Shown here piece by piece: positions 43,412 through 51,952 of a stretch of 64,000 nt of DNA. The DNA comes from CAZGSN01 sp964371655 (GTDB taxonomy: Bacteria > Desulfobacterota > Binatia > HRBIN30). The DNA lies in contig CAYJOD010000022.1 in the NCBI GenBank assembly GCA_964371655.1, positions 1 to 64,000 on the forward strand, in the 5' to 3' direction. The position numbers and the translations under genes are program-made. Under the pieces are notes generated by a model. The model made no database searches and was not told where the DNA came from. It saw nothing but the letters and a program-made list of their open reading frames with translations. Numbering within the stretch: the stretch's first letter is position 1; each line of letters begins with the position of its first letter.

Positions 43412-43963
43412 CTAGAAACGCAGGATGAACGCGTCGGCGTGATGGAAGTCGGCCGGACCCGGAGGATGGTGCAGCGCCCAGTACGACAAGGTCCCGTCGA
43501 TCGCCTCGATGACAGCGCTCATCCCCAATCTCAAGCGCGCATCGAGGTAGCTTGCCTCAAGACGGCCCAAGGCGACATCGGCCGTCAACTGCAAGGTCCG
43601 GGCGCTGCGAGTCGTGCGGATGTGCAAGGCGGCGGCGTCCGCGCCTGTCGACTCGAGCTCGCGATAGCGACGGAAGCCATAGATCGCCCACGCCGTCGAC
43701 GGCGACAGGTTGATCTCGTTGTACACCGGCGCGCCCTCGAGCCCGATGAAGGCTTCGAAGCAGGTGTGCTGCCAGAGAAAGTCGGCACGCCGTGGCGGTC
43801 CCGCAGCAGGCACCAGGATGCGGTCGATGTCGCCGTCGACGGTGAAGGTCAGTGTCAGCACGCCGTGCGCGAGCGACTCGACGCGCACCTCGATGCCGTG
43901 CACAGCGTCGCAGAGCAGCCTCGGGTGCAGGAGCAGAGACTCAACTACGGGGAGCGAGACCAT
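43412..43963 (-). CDS. DOMON-like domain protein
   Basis: A 183-residue single-domain protein of predicted beta structure. It resembles the 'DOMON-like' proteins related to carbohydrate-binding module family 9 (WQHTCFEAFIG, YNEINLSPSTAWAIYGFRRY). No signal peptide, so probably cytoplasmic; the ligand is unknown. The ATG at 43963 is chosen; a TTG at 43987 would add eight residues. No strong ribosome site for either. It ends inside repeat-rich sequence. Confidence 0.65.
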   Translation of the reverse strand: MVSLPVVESLLLHPRLLCDAVHGIEVRVESLAHGVLTLTFTVDGDIDRILVPAAGPPRRADFLWQHTCFEAFIGLEGAPVYNEINLSPSTAWAIYGFRRYRELESTGADAAALHIRTTRSARTLQLTADVALGRLEASYLDARLRLGMSAVIEAIDGTLSYWALHHPPGPADFHHADAFILRF

Positions 43964-44007
43964 TGCGTTCGCGCGCGTTGGCACCAACCCTCATGTTTCT
44001 CGGACGT

Positions 44008-44271
44008 TCAGGCGGAAGCCTTGAGCAAGGTTTCGTTGATAACGGTCTGATAGCCCAAGCCCCGTTTCTTGGCCTCCTTCTTTGCCCAGGCGAGTACCCG
44101 CGGGTGTAGGCGGATCGATACGGGAGCGTACTTGTCGTCGCCCTTGGCGGGGCGGCCGCGGCGCGGCCGCTTGGTGCCGAGCTTGTCTTCGATTGCCAGT
44201 CGCGCCGTCTCGACCTCGCGCGCAGTTACGCGTCGGGCTCGATCAAAGGGGAACTCTTTTGCTTTCTTCAT
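44008..44271 (-). CDS. brnA: BrnA-family antitoxin
   Basis: An 87-residue basic protein with the BrnA C-terminal ribbon-helix-helix: APVSIRLHPRVLAWAKKEA followed by GLGYQTVINETLLK. It neutralises BrnT and autoregulates the pair. Its start overlaps the toxin gene by 29 bp; the toxin comes first in transcription. Confidence 0.88.
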   Translation of the reverse strand: MKKAKEFPFDRARRVTAREVETARLAIEDKLGTKRPRRGRPAKGDDKYAPVSIRLHPRVLAWAKKEAKKRGLGYQTVINETLLKASA

Positions 44272-44536
44272 ATCGCAGGCGCTCCTTCCGATTGGCGGGT
44301 CGTGCGCTGATGATTCGCATTACGCGGCCGGGTTGCCGTTCCGTGAAGACTACCACCACAATGGCAGAGTCCGATTCCCCAATTAGCCAGATCCTTTCCT
44401 CCTCCACTGTCGAGTGAGCCGCGTCAGGCGCCCGTAGCCCCCACGGATCATCGAAGGTAGTGATGGCATCCTCGAACCGGCTCCCGTGCTTGAGTAGGTT
44501 GGCCGCAGCCTTGCGCTCGTCCCACTCAAATCTCAT
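44243..44536 (-). CDS. brnT: BrnT-family toxin
   Basis: A 97-residue toxin: FEWDERKAAANLLKHGSRFEDAITTFDDP at the N-terminus and RVMRIISARPANRKERLRYEE at the end, as in BrnT RNases. It forms a classic BrnT-BrnA module with the overlapping antitoxin, unlike the variant pair at 11747-12332. Confidence 0.9.
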   Translation of the reverse strand: MRFEWDERKAAANLLKHGSRFEDAITTFDDPWGLRAPDAAHSTVEEERIWLIGESDSAIVVVVFTERQPGRVMRIISARPANRKERLRYEESKRVPL

Positions 44537-44660
44537 TTTCGGTATCTACCGCAATTCAGCAACCGTGTCGACATCGGTGGGGGGTTTGGTCGGGTCCTTC
44601 AACGCCGACTACTGACCGGTGACTACCCGCAGAGGTCCAACCGGCGCTCGCAGTTCGCCT

Positions 44661-45407
44661 TCAGCGTTCGGCAACGATGAGTCGGTAGCCGAGATCGAGC
44701 TCGTCGAGCTGCAACAGCTCTCGGTGACGTTCAGCCCACAGCCCGTCCTCTATGTCGCCAGCAAGCTCGCGGAGACCGCTCTCGAGGTCGTCTGGCGACA
44801 TGAGTGCGTACGCGGAAATACCGGCTCGTACTCTCGGGTCGAGATACGCCTCCGGTCTTCGCCAGAAGGCTCCGTGGAATCCGTCGACGCAGTCATGCGG
44901 AACGGGAACGGTGAGGACGCGTCCAGCACCAAGGGCCGAGACAATATCTCGTATTGGGGCGGCGCGAGGACGGTCGAGCTCACGAAGGAAAGGTTGGTAT
45001 TCACGTATCAGCCAAAACGACTCCCACACCTCCTGATCCCACGTCAACACCACGACTCGACGTTGCGCCACGCGCCGCATCTCGGCCAGGCCGCGAGCCA
45101 AGTCTCTCCAATGATGCACGGTCAACACGGCTAAGGCCGACTCGAATGCCGCGTCTGCAAACGGGAGCGTCTCGGCCGCGGCGCGAACCGCGGGCGCCGA
45201 ACCCGGCGGACGCTGACGGATCATCGTGTCCGATGGTTCGACGGCGACGACGATACGATCGTTTGGCTCATACGATCCCGCGCCAGCGCCAACGTTCACG
45301 ACGGATCGTGCATCACCGAGCGCCTTGAGAATCTGCGCGGCAATCCGCAGGTCCGGTCGGCGCGTCACAGAGTAGGTTGTCCCGATTCTATCGTAGACGC
45401 TCGTCAT
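44661..45407 (-). CDS. SAM-dependent methyltransferase
   Basis: A 248-residue class I (type 11) methyltransferase. Motif I reads VVNVGAGAGSYEP (about 37-49), with motif II VAVEPSDTMI and motif IV AFESALAVLTVHHW. Arg- and Trp-rich C-terminal part. The substrate cannot be told; it stands alone, tail-to-head with the P-type ATPase gene and 63 bp from it. Confidence 0.87.
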   Translation of the reverse strand: MTSVYDRIGTTYSVTRRPDLRIAAQILKALGDARSVVNVGAGAGSYEPNDRIVVAVEPSDTMIRQRPPGSAPAVRAAAETLPFADAAFESALAVLTVHHWRDLARGLAEMRRVAQRRVVVLTWDQEVWESFWLIREYQPFLRELDRPRAAPIRDIVSALGAGRVLTVPVPHDCVDGFHGAFWRRPEAYLDPRVRAGISAYALMSPDDLESGLRELAGDIEDGLWAERHRELLQLDELDLGYRLIVAER

Positions 45408-45470
45408 GAGACCTCTCGATACTCGACTGCGCGCCGGGCGAGCTGCAGGAGCGGCGCGCGCCGAACGGAT

Positions 45471-47957
45471 TCATTCGGTATCAGAGCGTCGCACCGCCAG
45501 CGGACGGCTGCCGAGGCTGAACACCAGAGGCAGGGTCGCGGTGAACAAGAACGCCGCGACCGCTCGCGCCCAGTCGTGGGCATGCAGGGGTTCGAGGTGC
45601 AGAGCGGACGACAGGGCCGGCACCTGGATCAGAACCATCGAGGCCACCATCGTCGCGCCGACCATGATCCGCGCGCGCCAGGATTTGAGCCGGCTGAGAC
45701 CGGCGGTGATTGCGGCGCTGCCGAAGGTGATCAGCGCCATCGCCATGGCGCGCGCGTGCTCGGGGGTGCCGGAGTCGAGGCTACGCGAATAACCGAGCAA
45801 CACCCACACGCTGATCATCACTCCCACCGCGGCGATCAGTGCCCATTCCATCCCCGAGAAGAATCTGGACGTGCCTCCATCCGGCGCGGCGTGCTCATGC
45901 CCCGCCGGGGGCAAATCGTGAAACACAAGCAACGAGGTAGGATGGATGATCAACTCGATCCATACGATGTGGATGGGCAGGTAGAGCACCGGCTGGCCGA
46001 ACAGGGGAATCAGCAGGGCGCTCAACACGAACGGGACATGGATCATCAGCAGATACGCGAACGCCAGCTGCAGATTGCGAAACAGGGCGCGACCCTCCTG
46101 CACGGCGCTGACGATCGTACGGAAGTTGTCGTCGAGCAAAACGATCGATGCCACCTCGCGGGCGCTACGCGTGCCACGCTCGCCCATCGCAATCCCGACG
46201 TCGGCGGCTTGCAGCGCCGGTACGTCGTTGACCCCGTCCCCCGTTACCGCGACGATCTCGCCACTCTCTTGCAGAGCACGCACCAAGGCCAGCTTTTGTG
46301 ACGGCAGGGCGCGCGCGATTGCGTCGATCGATCGCAGCGACTGGCCGACCTCGACGTCGTCGGCCGCCACCACCACGGGCGCGTCGTCGCCGAGACCGAT
46401 TTCACGCGCGATCGCCCGCGCCGTCGCGGGATGATCGCCGGTGACCATGATCACGTGAATCCCGCTCTTGCGGCAGGCAGCAATGGCTTCGGCCACACCA
46501 GGGCGAACGCGATCCTCGAGCGCCACGATTCCGGCAAAGTGGTAGCCCTGCTGCGGCTCCACCCCCGACGTGTACTCGCCGTCGAGCGGACGCCAGGCGC
46601 AGGCGACGACCTTGTGGGCGCCTTCCGCCAGACGCGTCACTCGCGAGGTCCAGCCACGTTGAATGTTATCGGGGAGGGTCGACATCGCCAGGATGACCTC
46701 GGGCGATCCCTTGGTAACGGCGAAAGCCGCTCCGCCTTCGTCGCGCACCACCGCGGTCTCACGACGTCGGTCTTCGGTGAATGGAAAGGTTTCGATGACC
46801 TGCGGCGGCTGCATCACCGCGCCACGCGCGTCGGCTTCGTTCAAGATCGCCAGATCGAGCGGATCTTCGCTGTCGCGCCGCGACGCGATGGCAGCAAAGC
46901 CGAGAAGCTTGTCGCCTCCCAACCCGGGGGCGGTGACCAGGTGGCTCACCGACAACTGCCCTTCGGTGATCGTCCCGGTCTTGTCGGAGCAGATGCACGA
47001 GACGCGACCGATGTTCTCGACCGTCACGGAGCGACGCACCAGGGCGCGGCGGCGGGCGAGGCGGTAGACGCCGATCCCCAGAAAGAAGGTGAAGGTCACC
47101 GGGAACTCTTCCGGCAACGCGGCGGCGGCGAGAGTTACGGCCGTCAAGAGCGCATCCGCCCAGCCGTAACCTTGGTACACACGCACGCCGCCGAGGATGA
47201 CGCAGGCGGCCGAGGCGGCGATCACCAGGATCGTGACCAGACTCGCAATCGCCGCTTGCAGAGGAGTGCGCTCGTGTTCGCCGCCCGAGGCGGCGCGGAC
47301 AATCTCGCCGTAATACGTTTCGGCGCCGGTGTAGACCACGCGCAGCGACGCGCGTCCGGTGAGCGAGCGGGTGCCGGCAAAGCCCCAGTGGACGCCGTCG
47401 ACCGCCGGGTCGGGTCCGAACGGCAGCGTGCCGAGCTCGCGTTTGCGTACGGGAAAGGACTCACCGGTAAGTGCCGACTCATCGATCTGCAGGCCCGTCG
47501 CGCTGGTGATGATGCCATCGGCCGGAAACGGATGGCTCGCCGAAATGACGGCGAGGTCGCCGGGCACAAGCTCGATAGCGTCGATGTGGGTCTCTTCACC
47601 GTCGCGGATCACCGTGGCGCGTGTGGCGAGACGGCTGCTGAGCGCAGCGGTGGAAGCGCGCGTGCGCAAGTGGAGAAACACGTCCATACCCGCGAGCGGG
47701 ATCACCGCCGCCGTCAGAATTCCGGCTTCGGCGTACTCTCCCAGAATCGCATACAGCACACTGACGGCGATCAGGAACCAAAGCATGGGATCCTTGGCCG
47801 TGTCGCGTGCGAGCTCACGCCACGGATCGCGCGGCGTCTCGGCGATGTCGTTGGCACCGTACTGACGCCGCCGGTTCTGCACCTCGGCGCTGCTCAGGCC
47901 GCGCGCGGAGGGCAGCAAGTCACCGACACGGGCCAGCGGTACGACGCGGCGGCTCAT
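45471..47957 (-). CDS. P-type cation-transporting ATPase (P2-like)
   Basis: An 828-residue ATPase: N-terminal cation ATPase domain (LSSAEVQNRRRQYGANDI), actuator DESALTGESFPVRK, phosphorylation site CICSDKTGTITEGQ, hinge TGDGVNDVPALQAADVGIAMG, and C-terminal membrane domain. In membrane helix 4 the ion-site motif reads PEEFP rather than the PEGLP of Ca2+ pumps. Probably exports Ca2+ or another divalent or monovalent cation. AGGAA precedes the ATG. Hinge reads GVNDVPAL where GVNDAPAL is usual. Confidence 0.9.
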   Translation of the reverse strand: MSRRVVPLARVGDLLPSARGLSSAEVQNRRRQYGANDIAETPRDPWRELARDTAKDPMLWFLIAVSVLYAILGEYAEAGILTAAVIPLAGMDVFLHLRTRASTAALSSRLATRATVIRDGEETHIDAIELVPGDLAVISASHPFPADGIITSATGLQIDESALTGESFPVRKRELGTLPFGPDPAVDGVHWGFAGTRSLTGRASLRVVYTGAETYYGEIVRAASGGEHERTPLQAAIASLVTILVIAASAACVILGGVRVYQGYGWADALLTAVTLAAAALPEEFPVTFTFFLGIGVYRLARRRALVRRSVTVENIGRVSCICSDKTGTITEGQLSVSHLVTAPGLGGDKLLGFAAIASRRDSEDPLDLAILNEADARGAVMQPPQVIETFPFTEDRRRETAVVRDEGGAAFAVTKGSPEVILAMSTLPDNIQRGWTSRVTRLAEGAHKVVACAWRPLDGEYTSGVEPQQGYHFAGIVALEDRVRPGVAEAIAACRKSGIHVIMVTGDHPATARAIAREIGLGDDAPVVVAADDVEVGQSLRSIDAIARALPSQKLALVRALQESGEIVAVTGDGVNDVPALQAADVGIAMGERGTRSAREVASIVLLDDNFRTIVSAVQEGRALFRNLQLAFAYLLMIHVPFVLSALLIPLFGQPVLYLPIHIVWIELIIHPTSLLVFHDLPPAGHEHAAPDGGTSRFFSGMEWALIAAVGVMISVWVLLGYSRSLDSGTPEHARAMAMALITFGSAAITAGLSRLKSWRARIMVGATMVASMVLIQVPALSSALHLEPLHAHDWARAVAAFLFTATLPLVFSLGSRPLAVRRSDTE

Positions 47958-48127
47958 CGAGGTTCCTGGATTCCGAACATGAGGGGAAGAGTGATATCAG
48001 GGGCCGGGGGTCGCGGGCTAGAGGGGCCGTCGGAACTGCCCGATCCTTCGCGATGAGAACTCATGCCACATGCGATCCGCCTCTTCACATTGAGGAATGC
48101 AAGTGACTATGTTACGTGACTACCACG

Positions 48128-48358
48128 ATGGAGAGCGTCCCAAAGTCAAAGATCAAAGCACGAGCGCTCGAGTATTTCCGCCAGGTCGAGAAGACGGGCC
48201 GCGAGGTGGTCATCACCGATCGTGGCAAGCCGGTCTTGAAGATCGTGCCGTATCGCGACCCGGCGGGCGAGGCGAAGCGCGCGCTACGCGGCAGTGTGCT
48301 GAAGTACGATGATCCGACCGAGCCCGTCGGGCTGGAAGACTGGGACTCTTTGAAGTGA
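48128..48358 (+). CDS. Phd/YefM-type antitoxin
   Basis: A 76-residue protein: SKIKARALEYFRQVEKTGRE followed by VVITDRGKPVLKIVPY, the usual Phd/YefM DNA-binding and strand pattern, and an acidic toxin-binding tail. Four-base overlap with the downstream PIN-domain gene (GTGA). A GTG at 48116 would add four residues. Confidence 0.85.
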   Translation: MESVPKSKIKARALEYFRQVEKTGREVVITDRGKPVLKIVPYRDPAGEAKRALRGSVLKYDDPTEPVGLEDWDSLK

Positions 48359-48750
48359 TCGTGCTGGACACGCACGCGCTGGTGTGGTGGGCGGCGGAGA
48401 GCGCGGCGCTACCCAAGCGCATCGCCAACCTGATCAACCGCAACGCCAACGAAGGCAAGGTGTACGTTTCGAGCGTCAGCACTTGGGAGGTGGCGCTCTT
48501 GGTCAAAAAGGGGCGCCTCCGCCTCGCCATGGATGTCGCGGATTGGGTCGCCAAGTGTGAAGCGTTGCCGAATCTGCGCTTTGTCGCACCCGACAATCGA
48601 ATCATGTTGCGCTCCGTGTTCCTCCCCGGCGAGCTGCACAACGATCCGGCGGACCGCATCATTGTCGCGACCGCCCTGACGCTGGGCGCCAAGCTTGTCA
48701 GCAGCGACGAGAAGCTGGAGCAGTATGCTCATGTCGAAACGATCTGGTGA
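48355..48750 (+). CDS. vapC: VapC-type PIN-domain toxin
   Basis: A 131-residue PIN ribonuclease with acidic residues at the expected places: LDTHALVWW (first Asp), STWEVALLVKKG (Glu), and DPADRIIVATAL (Asp pair). GTG start overlapping the antitoxin stop. Degrades RNA unless bound by the Phd-like partner. Confidence 0.9.
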   Translation: MIVLDTHALVWWAAESAALPKRIANLINRNANEGKVYVSSVSTWEVALLVKKGRLRLAMDVADWVAKCEALPNLRFVAPDNRIMLRSVFLPGELHNDPADRIIVATALTLGAKLVSSDEKLEQYAHVETIW

Positions 48751-48809
48751 CACGTTCCGTCTGTTCCGTCCTTTGGAATGCGGGAGCCCTTCGACGTTGT
48801 TCGGAAGAG

Positions 48810-48992
48810 CCCTCACCCTAACCCTCTCCCTCTGAGACTGTCGATAAAGTCGCGTAGGGCCGGTTGTACCGGCCGGTCGGGTGGAAAATACGGCCGGCAC
48901 AGCCGGCCCTACCAGGCGGCATGAAACTCGCGCAACCGCCGTGCCGGAGAAAATCGACAGTCTCCTCTGGGAGAGGGCCGGGGTGAGGGTGA
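48810..48992. repeat. Nested repeat: CCCTCACCC frame, TGTCGATAAA inner frame, copy 3
   Basis: CCCTCACCCTAACCCTCTCC and GGAGAGGGCCGGGGTGAGGG enclose GAGACTGTCGATAAA and GAAAATCGACAGTCTC, but here the core is a different palindrome built on GTAGGGCCGG / CCGGCCCTAC. It fills most of the 331-bp gap 48751-49081. Confidence 0.9.
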
Positions 48993-49081
48993 TCCCAGAC
49001 GTTCCATTGCAGAGCGCGCACCCTCTGCAGAGCGCGCACCCTCTTTGACTTTTCCTCCGGTGCAGGCAAGAACGCTCGCGC

Positions 49082-50116
49082 ATGGCGGTTTCCTATAAGC
49101 AAGCAGGTGTAGACATCGTCGCCGGGGATCGGGTCGCGGCGCACGCGAAGAGCGCGGCGCGCACCACGCATCGACGCGAGGTGGTCAGTGGGATCGGCGG
49201 CTTCGGCGGTATGTTCCGGGTGCCGTCCGGCTATCGCAAGCCGGTGATGGTGACGTCGACCGACAGCGCCGGCACCAAGGTGAAGATCGCCTTCGCCCTG
49301 AACAAGCACGACACCATCGGCATCGACGTCGTCGCGATGAACGTCAACGACATCCTCACCGTGGGCGCCGAGCCGATTGCCTTTCTCGATTACTTTGCGA
49401 CCGGGAAGCTGGAGCCGAAAGTTGCCGACGCCGTCGTCCGCGGCGTCGCCCGCGGCTGCAAGCAATCGAATTGCGCCTTGATCGGCGGCGAGACCGCCGA
49501 GCTGCCGTCGTTGTATGCGCCGGGAGAGTACGACATTGCCGGCTTCACAGTCGGTGTCGTCGAAGAGAGCAAGATCATCGACGGCCGCCGCATCAAGCCG
49601 GGCGATGTCCTGATCGGGCTGCCGTCGAACGGCATCCACAGCAACGGCTACTCGCTGGTACGCCACATCTGCTTCGACATCGCCAAGCTCGGGCTCGACA
49701 GCCGGCCACCGGAGTTGAAGGTGCCTCTCGGCAGCGAGTTGATCCGTCCGACTCGAATCTACGTGCCGATCGTCCTGAAGCTGCCGCTGCAACACCTCAC
49801 CGGGATGGCGCACATCACCGGCGGTGGCCTGCCGAGCAAGCTCGGGCGGATCATACCGGACAGCTGTGTGGCGCAGGTGCGCTCGGGCAGCTGGCCAGTG
49901 CTACCCGTGTTCTCGATGCTGCAGCGCCTCGGCGACGTGGCAGCGGACGAGATGCTGCGCACCTTCAACATGGGTATCGGGTATGTGCTGGTCGTGCGCG
50001 AACGCGACGCGAGTTCGATCCTGGCAGCGCTGAAGCGGCAGCGTGAGAAGGCCTACGTCATCGGAGCTGTCCGGCGCGCCAAGAAGGGCGAGAAAGGTCG
50101 CGTCGTCGTCGAGTAG
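49082..50116 (+). CDS. purM: Phosphoribosylformylglycinamidine cyclo-ligase (AIR synthetase)
   Basis: A 344-residue enzyme closing the imidazole ring in purine synthesis (FGAM to AIR, ATP-dependent). Typical stretches: YKQAGVDIVAGD at the start, STDSAGTKVKIAF, IDVVAMNVNDILTVGAEP, ALIGGETAELPSLY, PSNGIHSNGYSLVR and HITGGGLPSKLGRI. Full length. Not beside purN or other pur genes, only repeats on both sides. ATG chosen from the family start. Confidence 0.96.
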   Translation: MAVSYKQAGVDIVAGDRVAAHAKSAARTTHRREVVSGIGGFGGMFRVPSGYRKPVMVTSTDSAGTKVKIAFALNKHDTIGIDVVAMNVNDILTVGAEPIAFLDYFATGKLEPKVADAVVRGVARGCKQSNCALIGGETAELPSLYAPGEYDIAGFTVGVVEESKIIDGRRIKPGDVLIGLPSNGIHSNGYSLVRHICFDIAKLGLDSRPPELKVPLGSELIRPTRIYVPIVLKLPLQHLTGMAHITGGGLPSKLGRIIPDSCVAQVRSGSWPVLPVFSMLQRLGDVAADEMLRTFNMGIGYVLVVRERDASSILAALKRQREKAYVIGAVRRAKKGEKGRVVVE

Positions 50117-50247
50117 CCTGACGTCACATCTAGAATCTCAGATCTCAAATTTCAGATCTCAGTTCTCAGTGGTCAGTGGTCAGTTTCTTCTTGAACCAGA
50201 TACCAGGAACCAGATACCAGATACTTCCTCACTACGCGGGAAACGCC
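50117..50247. repeat. Low-complexity repeat AGATCTCAGTTCTCAGTGGTCAG
   Basis: Short tandem-like words (ATCTCAGATCTC, CAGTGGTCAGTGGTCAG, ACCAGATACCAGGAACC) between purM and the convergent PEBP-family gene. No gene seen. Confidence 0.55.
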
Positions 50248-50718
50248 TCAATGCTTCTGGTAGGTGCCGATCACTTGCGCTTGCGCCAGTATGTGGCCCT
50301 GCATGGCTTTCTCGATGACCGCTTTGGTCGCCTCACCAAGATCGCCGAGCTCGGTGTCGAGTGCATAGAGCTTGAAGAAGTAACGATGCCGTCCGATCGG
50401 CGGACACGGCCCGCCATAGCCGCGACGCCCCCAGTCGTTGACGCCGTCACGCGCACCCGGCGGCAATGTCTTCGTCGCCTCGGCGAGCGCGGTGCTGCCG
50501 GCCGGCAGATCGTACACGACCCAATGCACCCAGGTCCGCTTCGGCGCCGCCGGATCGGGGGCGTCGGGGTCGTCGACAATGAGGGCGAAGCTCTTGGTGC
50601 CGTGCGGCGCACCGCTCCAAGCCAAAGGCGGCGACACATCGGATCCGGTGCACGTGTACTTCGCGGGGATTTCTGCGTTGGCGGCAAAGGCCGCTGATTT
50701 CAATTCGAAGGTCATCAT
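50248..50718 (-). CDS. PEBP-family (YbhB/YbcL, Raf-kinase-inhibitor-like) protein
   Basis: A 156-residue protein: FTCTGSDVSPPL-like strand (YTCTGSDVSPPLAWSGAP), FALIVDDPDAPDP, WVHWVVYDLP and YFFKLYALD are the ligand-pocket motifs of the PEBP fold. Biological role in bacteria is poorly known. The ATG at 50718 (or 50715) has GGAGGAG upstream. However, the frame continues upstream through LFLAVGFLALGVQLPAVQA, which looks like the rest of a signal peptide, and then into a dispersed repeat at about 50795. The gene may have been secreted before the repeat cut off its start. Confidence 0.85.
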   Translation of the reverse strand: MMTFELKSAAFAANAEIPAKYTCTGSDVSPPLAWSGAPHGTKSFALIVDDPDAPDPAAPKRTWVHWVVYDLPAGSTALAEATKTLPPGARDGVNDWGRRGYGGPCPPIGRHRYFFKLYALDTELGDLGEATKAVIEKAMQGHILAQAQVIGTYQKH

Positions 50719-50794
50719 CTTCTCCTCCGCCTGCACGGCAGGCAGCTGTACGCCAAGGGCGAGAAACCCGACCGCCAGGAACAGCGCTCGCCTG

Positions 50795-50870
50795 GACTTC
50801 TCACCGCGGAGACGCCGAGACGCAGAGAAAGCCTTGGAGGGTTGGAAAAAATCATCATTTTGGCCGGATC
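50795..50870. repeat. CACCGCGGAGACGCC repeat, half copy abutting PEBP gene
   Basis: GACTTCTCACCGCGGAGACG and AGCCTTGGAGGGTTGG match one arm of the 27387-27752 and 57250-57610 frames. The partner arm is not seen. Confidence 0.7.
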
Positions 50871-50912
50871 GATTCCATGGATCGCGGCCGGAGCATGGAA
50901 ACGCGGCCAACA

Positions 50913-51395
50913 TCAGTCCGCCGATTCGATCACCTTCGTCCCCGCCAGCTTGTCACCCCAGCGCCGGCCGTCGTCGCTGGTCACAACCAGATAGATCTCG
51001 ACAACCACGATAATGAACGCGGCGATGGCGACAAACGGGATCAAGACCCAGCCGAGGAACGGAATGAAGAGCAGAGCGTGGATCAATCCACCGAGAGCGA
51101 ACATCCAATTGCGCGTCGCCGATTTCGGCAGATCCATCGGCGTACCGTCGAGGCTCACCGCGCGCAGCTTCATCACCGTCTTGCCGATGGATCTGCGATT
51201 GATGATCTCAACGTCGAAACCGTCGCGAAGCAGCATATACGCCGCCGCTACGAATCCACCGAGGATCGGGATGAATCCAAGGATCACCGCGACAACGCCG
51301 TCGATCACCGCAGCAATGAGTCGCGTGATGAGATCCGCCTTGCCGCCCGCCACCTCTGTCTTCGTCCCGGCTGTCTCGATGTGCGTGCCTTCCAT
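50913..51395 (-). CDS. RDD-family membrane protein
   Basis: A 160-residue protein with three to four hydrophobic stretches and the RDD pattern (ADLITRLIAAVIDGVV, then RRSIGKTVMKLRAV, then GRRWGDKLAGTKVI). Function of the family is mostly unknown; some members are Na+/H+ antiporter-like. AGGAGG seven bases before the ATG. Confidence 0.85.
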   Translation of the reverse strand: MEGTHIETAGTKTEVAGGKADLITRLIAAVIDGVVAVILGFIPILGGFVAAAYMLLRDGFDVEIINRRSIGKTVMKLRAVSLDGTPMDLPKSATRNWMFALGGLIHALLFIPFLGWVLIPFVAIAAFIIVVVEIYLVVTSDDGRRWGDKLAGTKVIESAD

Positions 51396-51569
51396 GTTCC
51401 AATCCTCCTATTCGAGAGTCGTGCTCGCGAGGAGATTGCGACGGGGACGAGCGTTGTCTCTCCCCAAACCCTTCATGCCGCTCGCGGGCGCACGCTGCAA
51501 GACCTCGGGTTGGGGGCCGATCTCGGAGACGGAACACAAGCAGCATGTGGCGTATCCCATGACTCACCG

Positions 51570-51597
51570 CTCCCTTACGGTCGCGGCTCTGCGATAG
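51570..51597. repeat. GAGCCGCGACCGTAAGGGAG block, inverted copy
   Basis: CACCGCTCCCTTACGGTCGC matches the reverse complement of the blocks at 130-158 and 35387-35411. Lies in the 557-bp gap 51396-51952, which is otherwise repeats. Confidence 0.7.
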
Positions 51598-51769
51598 CCT
51601 CAGACGCCATCGCACTCCATCCTCCGAAGCCGAGAGGCGAAGGAGGAAGACGGTGGCGTCGGCTGGAAGGACAAGCGTCTTACACCACGCTCTGGCGAGG
51701 TCGCCTCAAAACAAACAGGGCACGCGGCCGCGCGCCCTCTTCGTCGGGTTTTGGGATAACCTCTGGCAA

Positions 51770-51898
51770 GGTTGTCTCAAAACCTCGGCAAGGTGGTACA
51801 GGCCAAAGGCCTATACCACCAAGAACCCAATCCCAGTGGAGAAAGCCTTGGTGGTATAGGCTTCCAGCCTGTACCACCAAGAGGTTTTGAGCCAACCT
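51770..51898. repeat. GGTTGTCTCAAAACCTC frame, copy 2
   Basis: Near-identical to 35591-35716: only about four internal differences, including the GTGGAGAAAGCC versus GTGCAGGAAGCC spot. A degenerate GGTCGCCTCAAAAC arm lies just before it at about 51699. Confidence 0.9.
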
Positions 51899-51952
51899 CG
51901 CCAGACCGTGGTCGCTACTGCTAGGCAGTGCCGCCCAGGGCAAACACCGTCC

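Noticed and set aside
46431..48056. 541-codon open frame on the plus strand
   Set aside because: Antisense shadow of the P-type ATPase gene; protein is rich in His, Arg, Asp and Gln without any domain.
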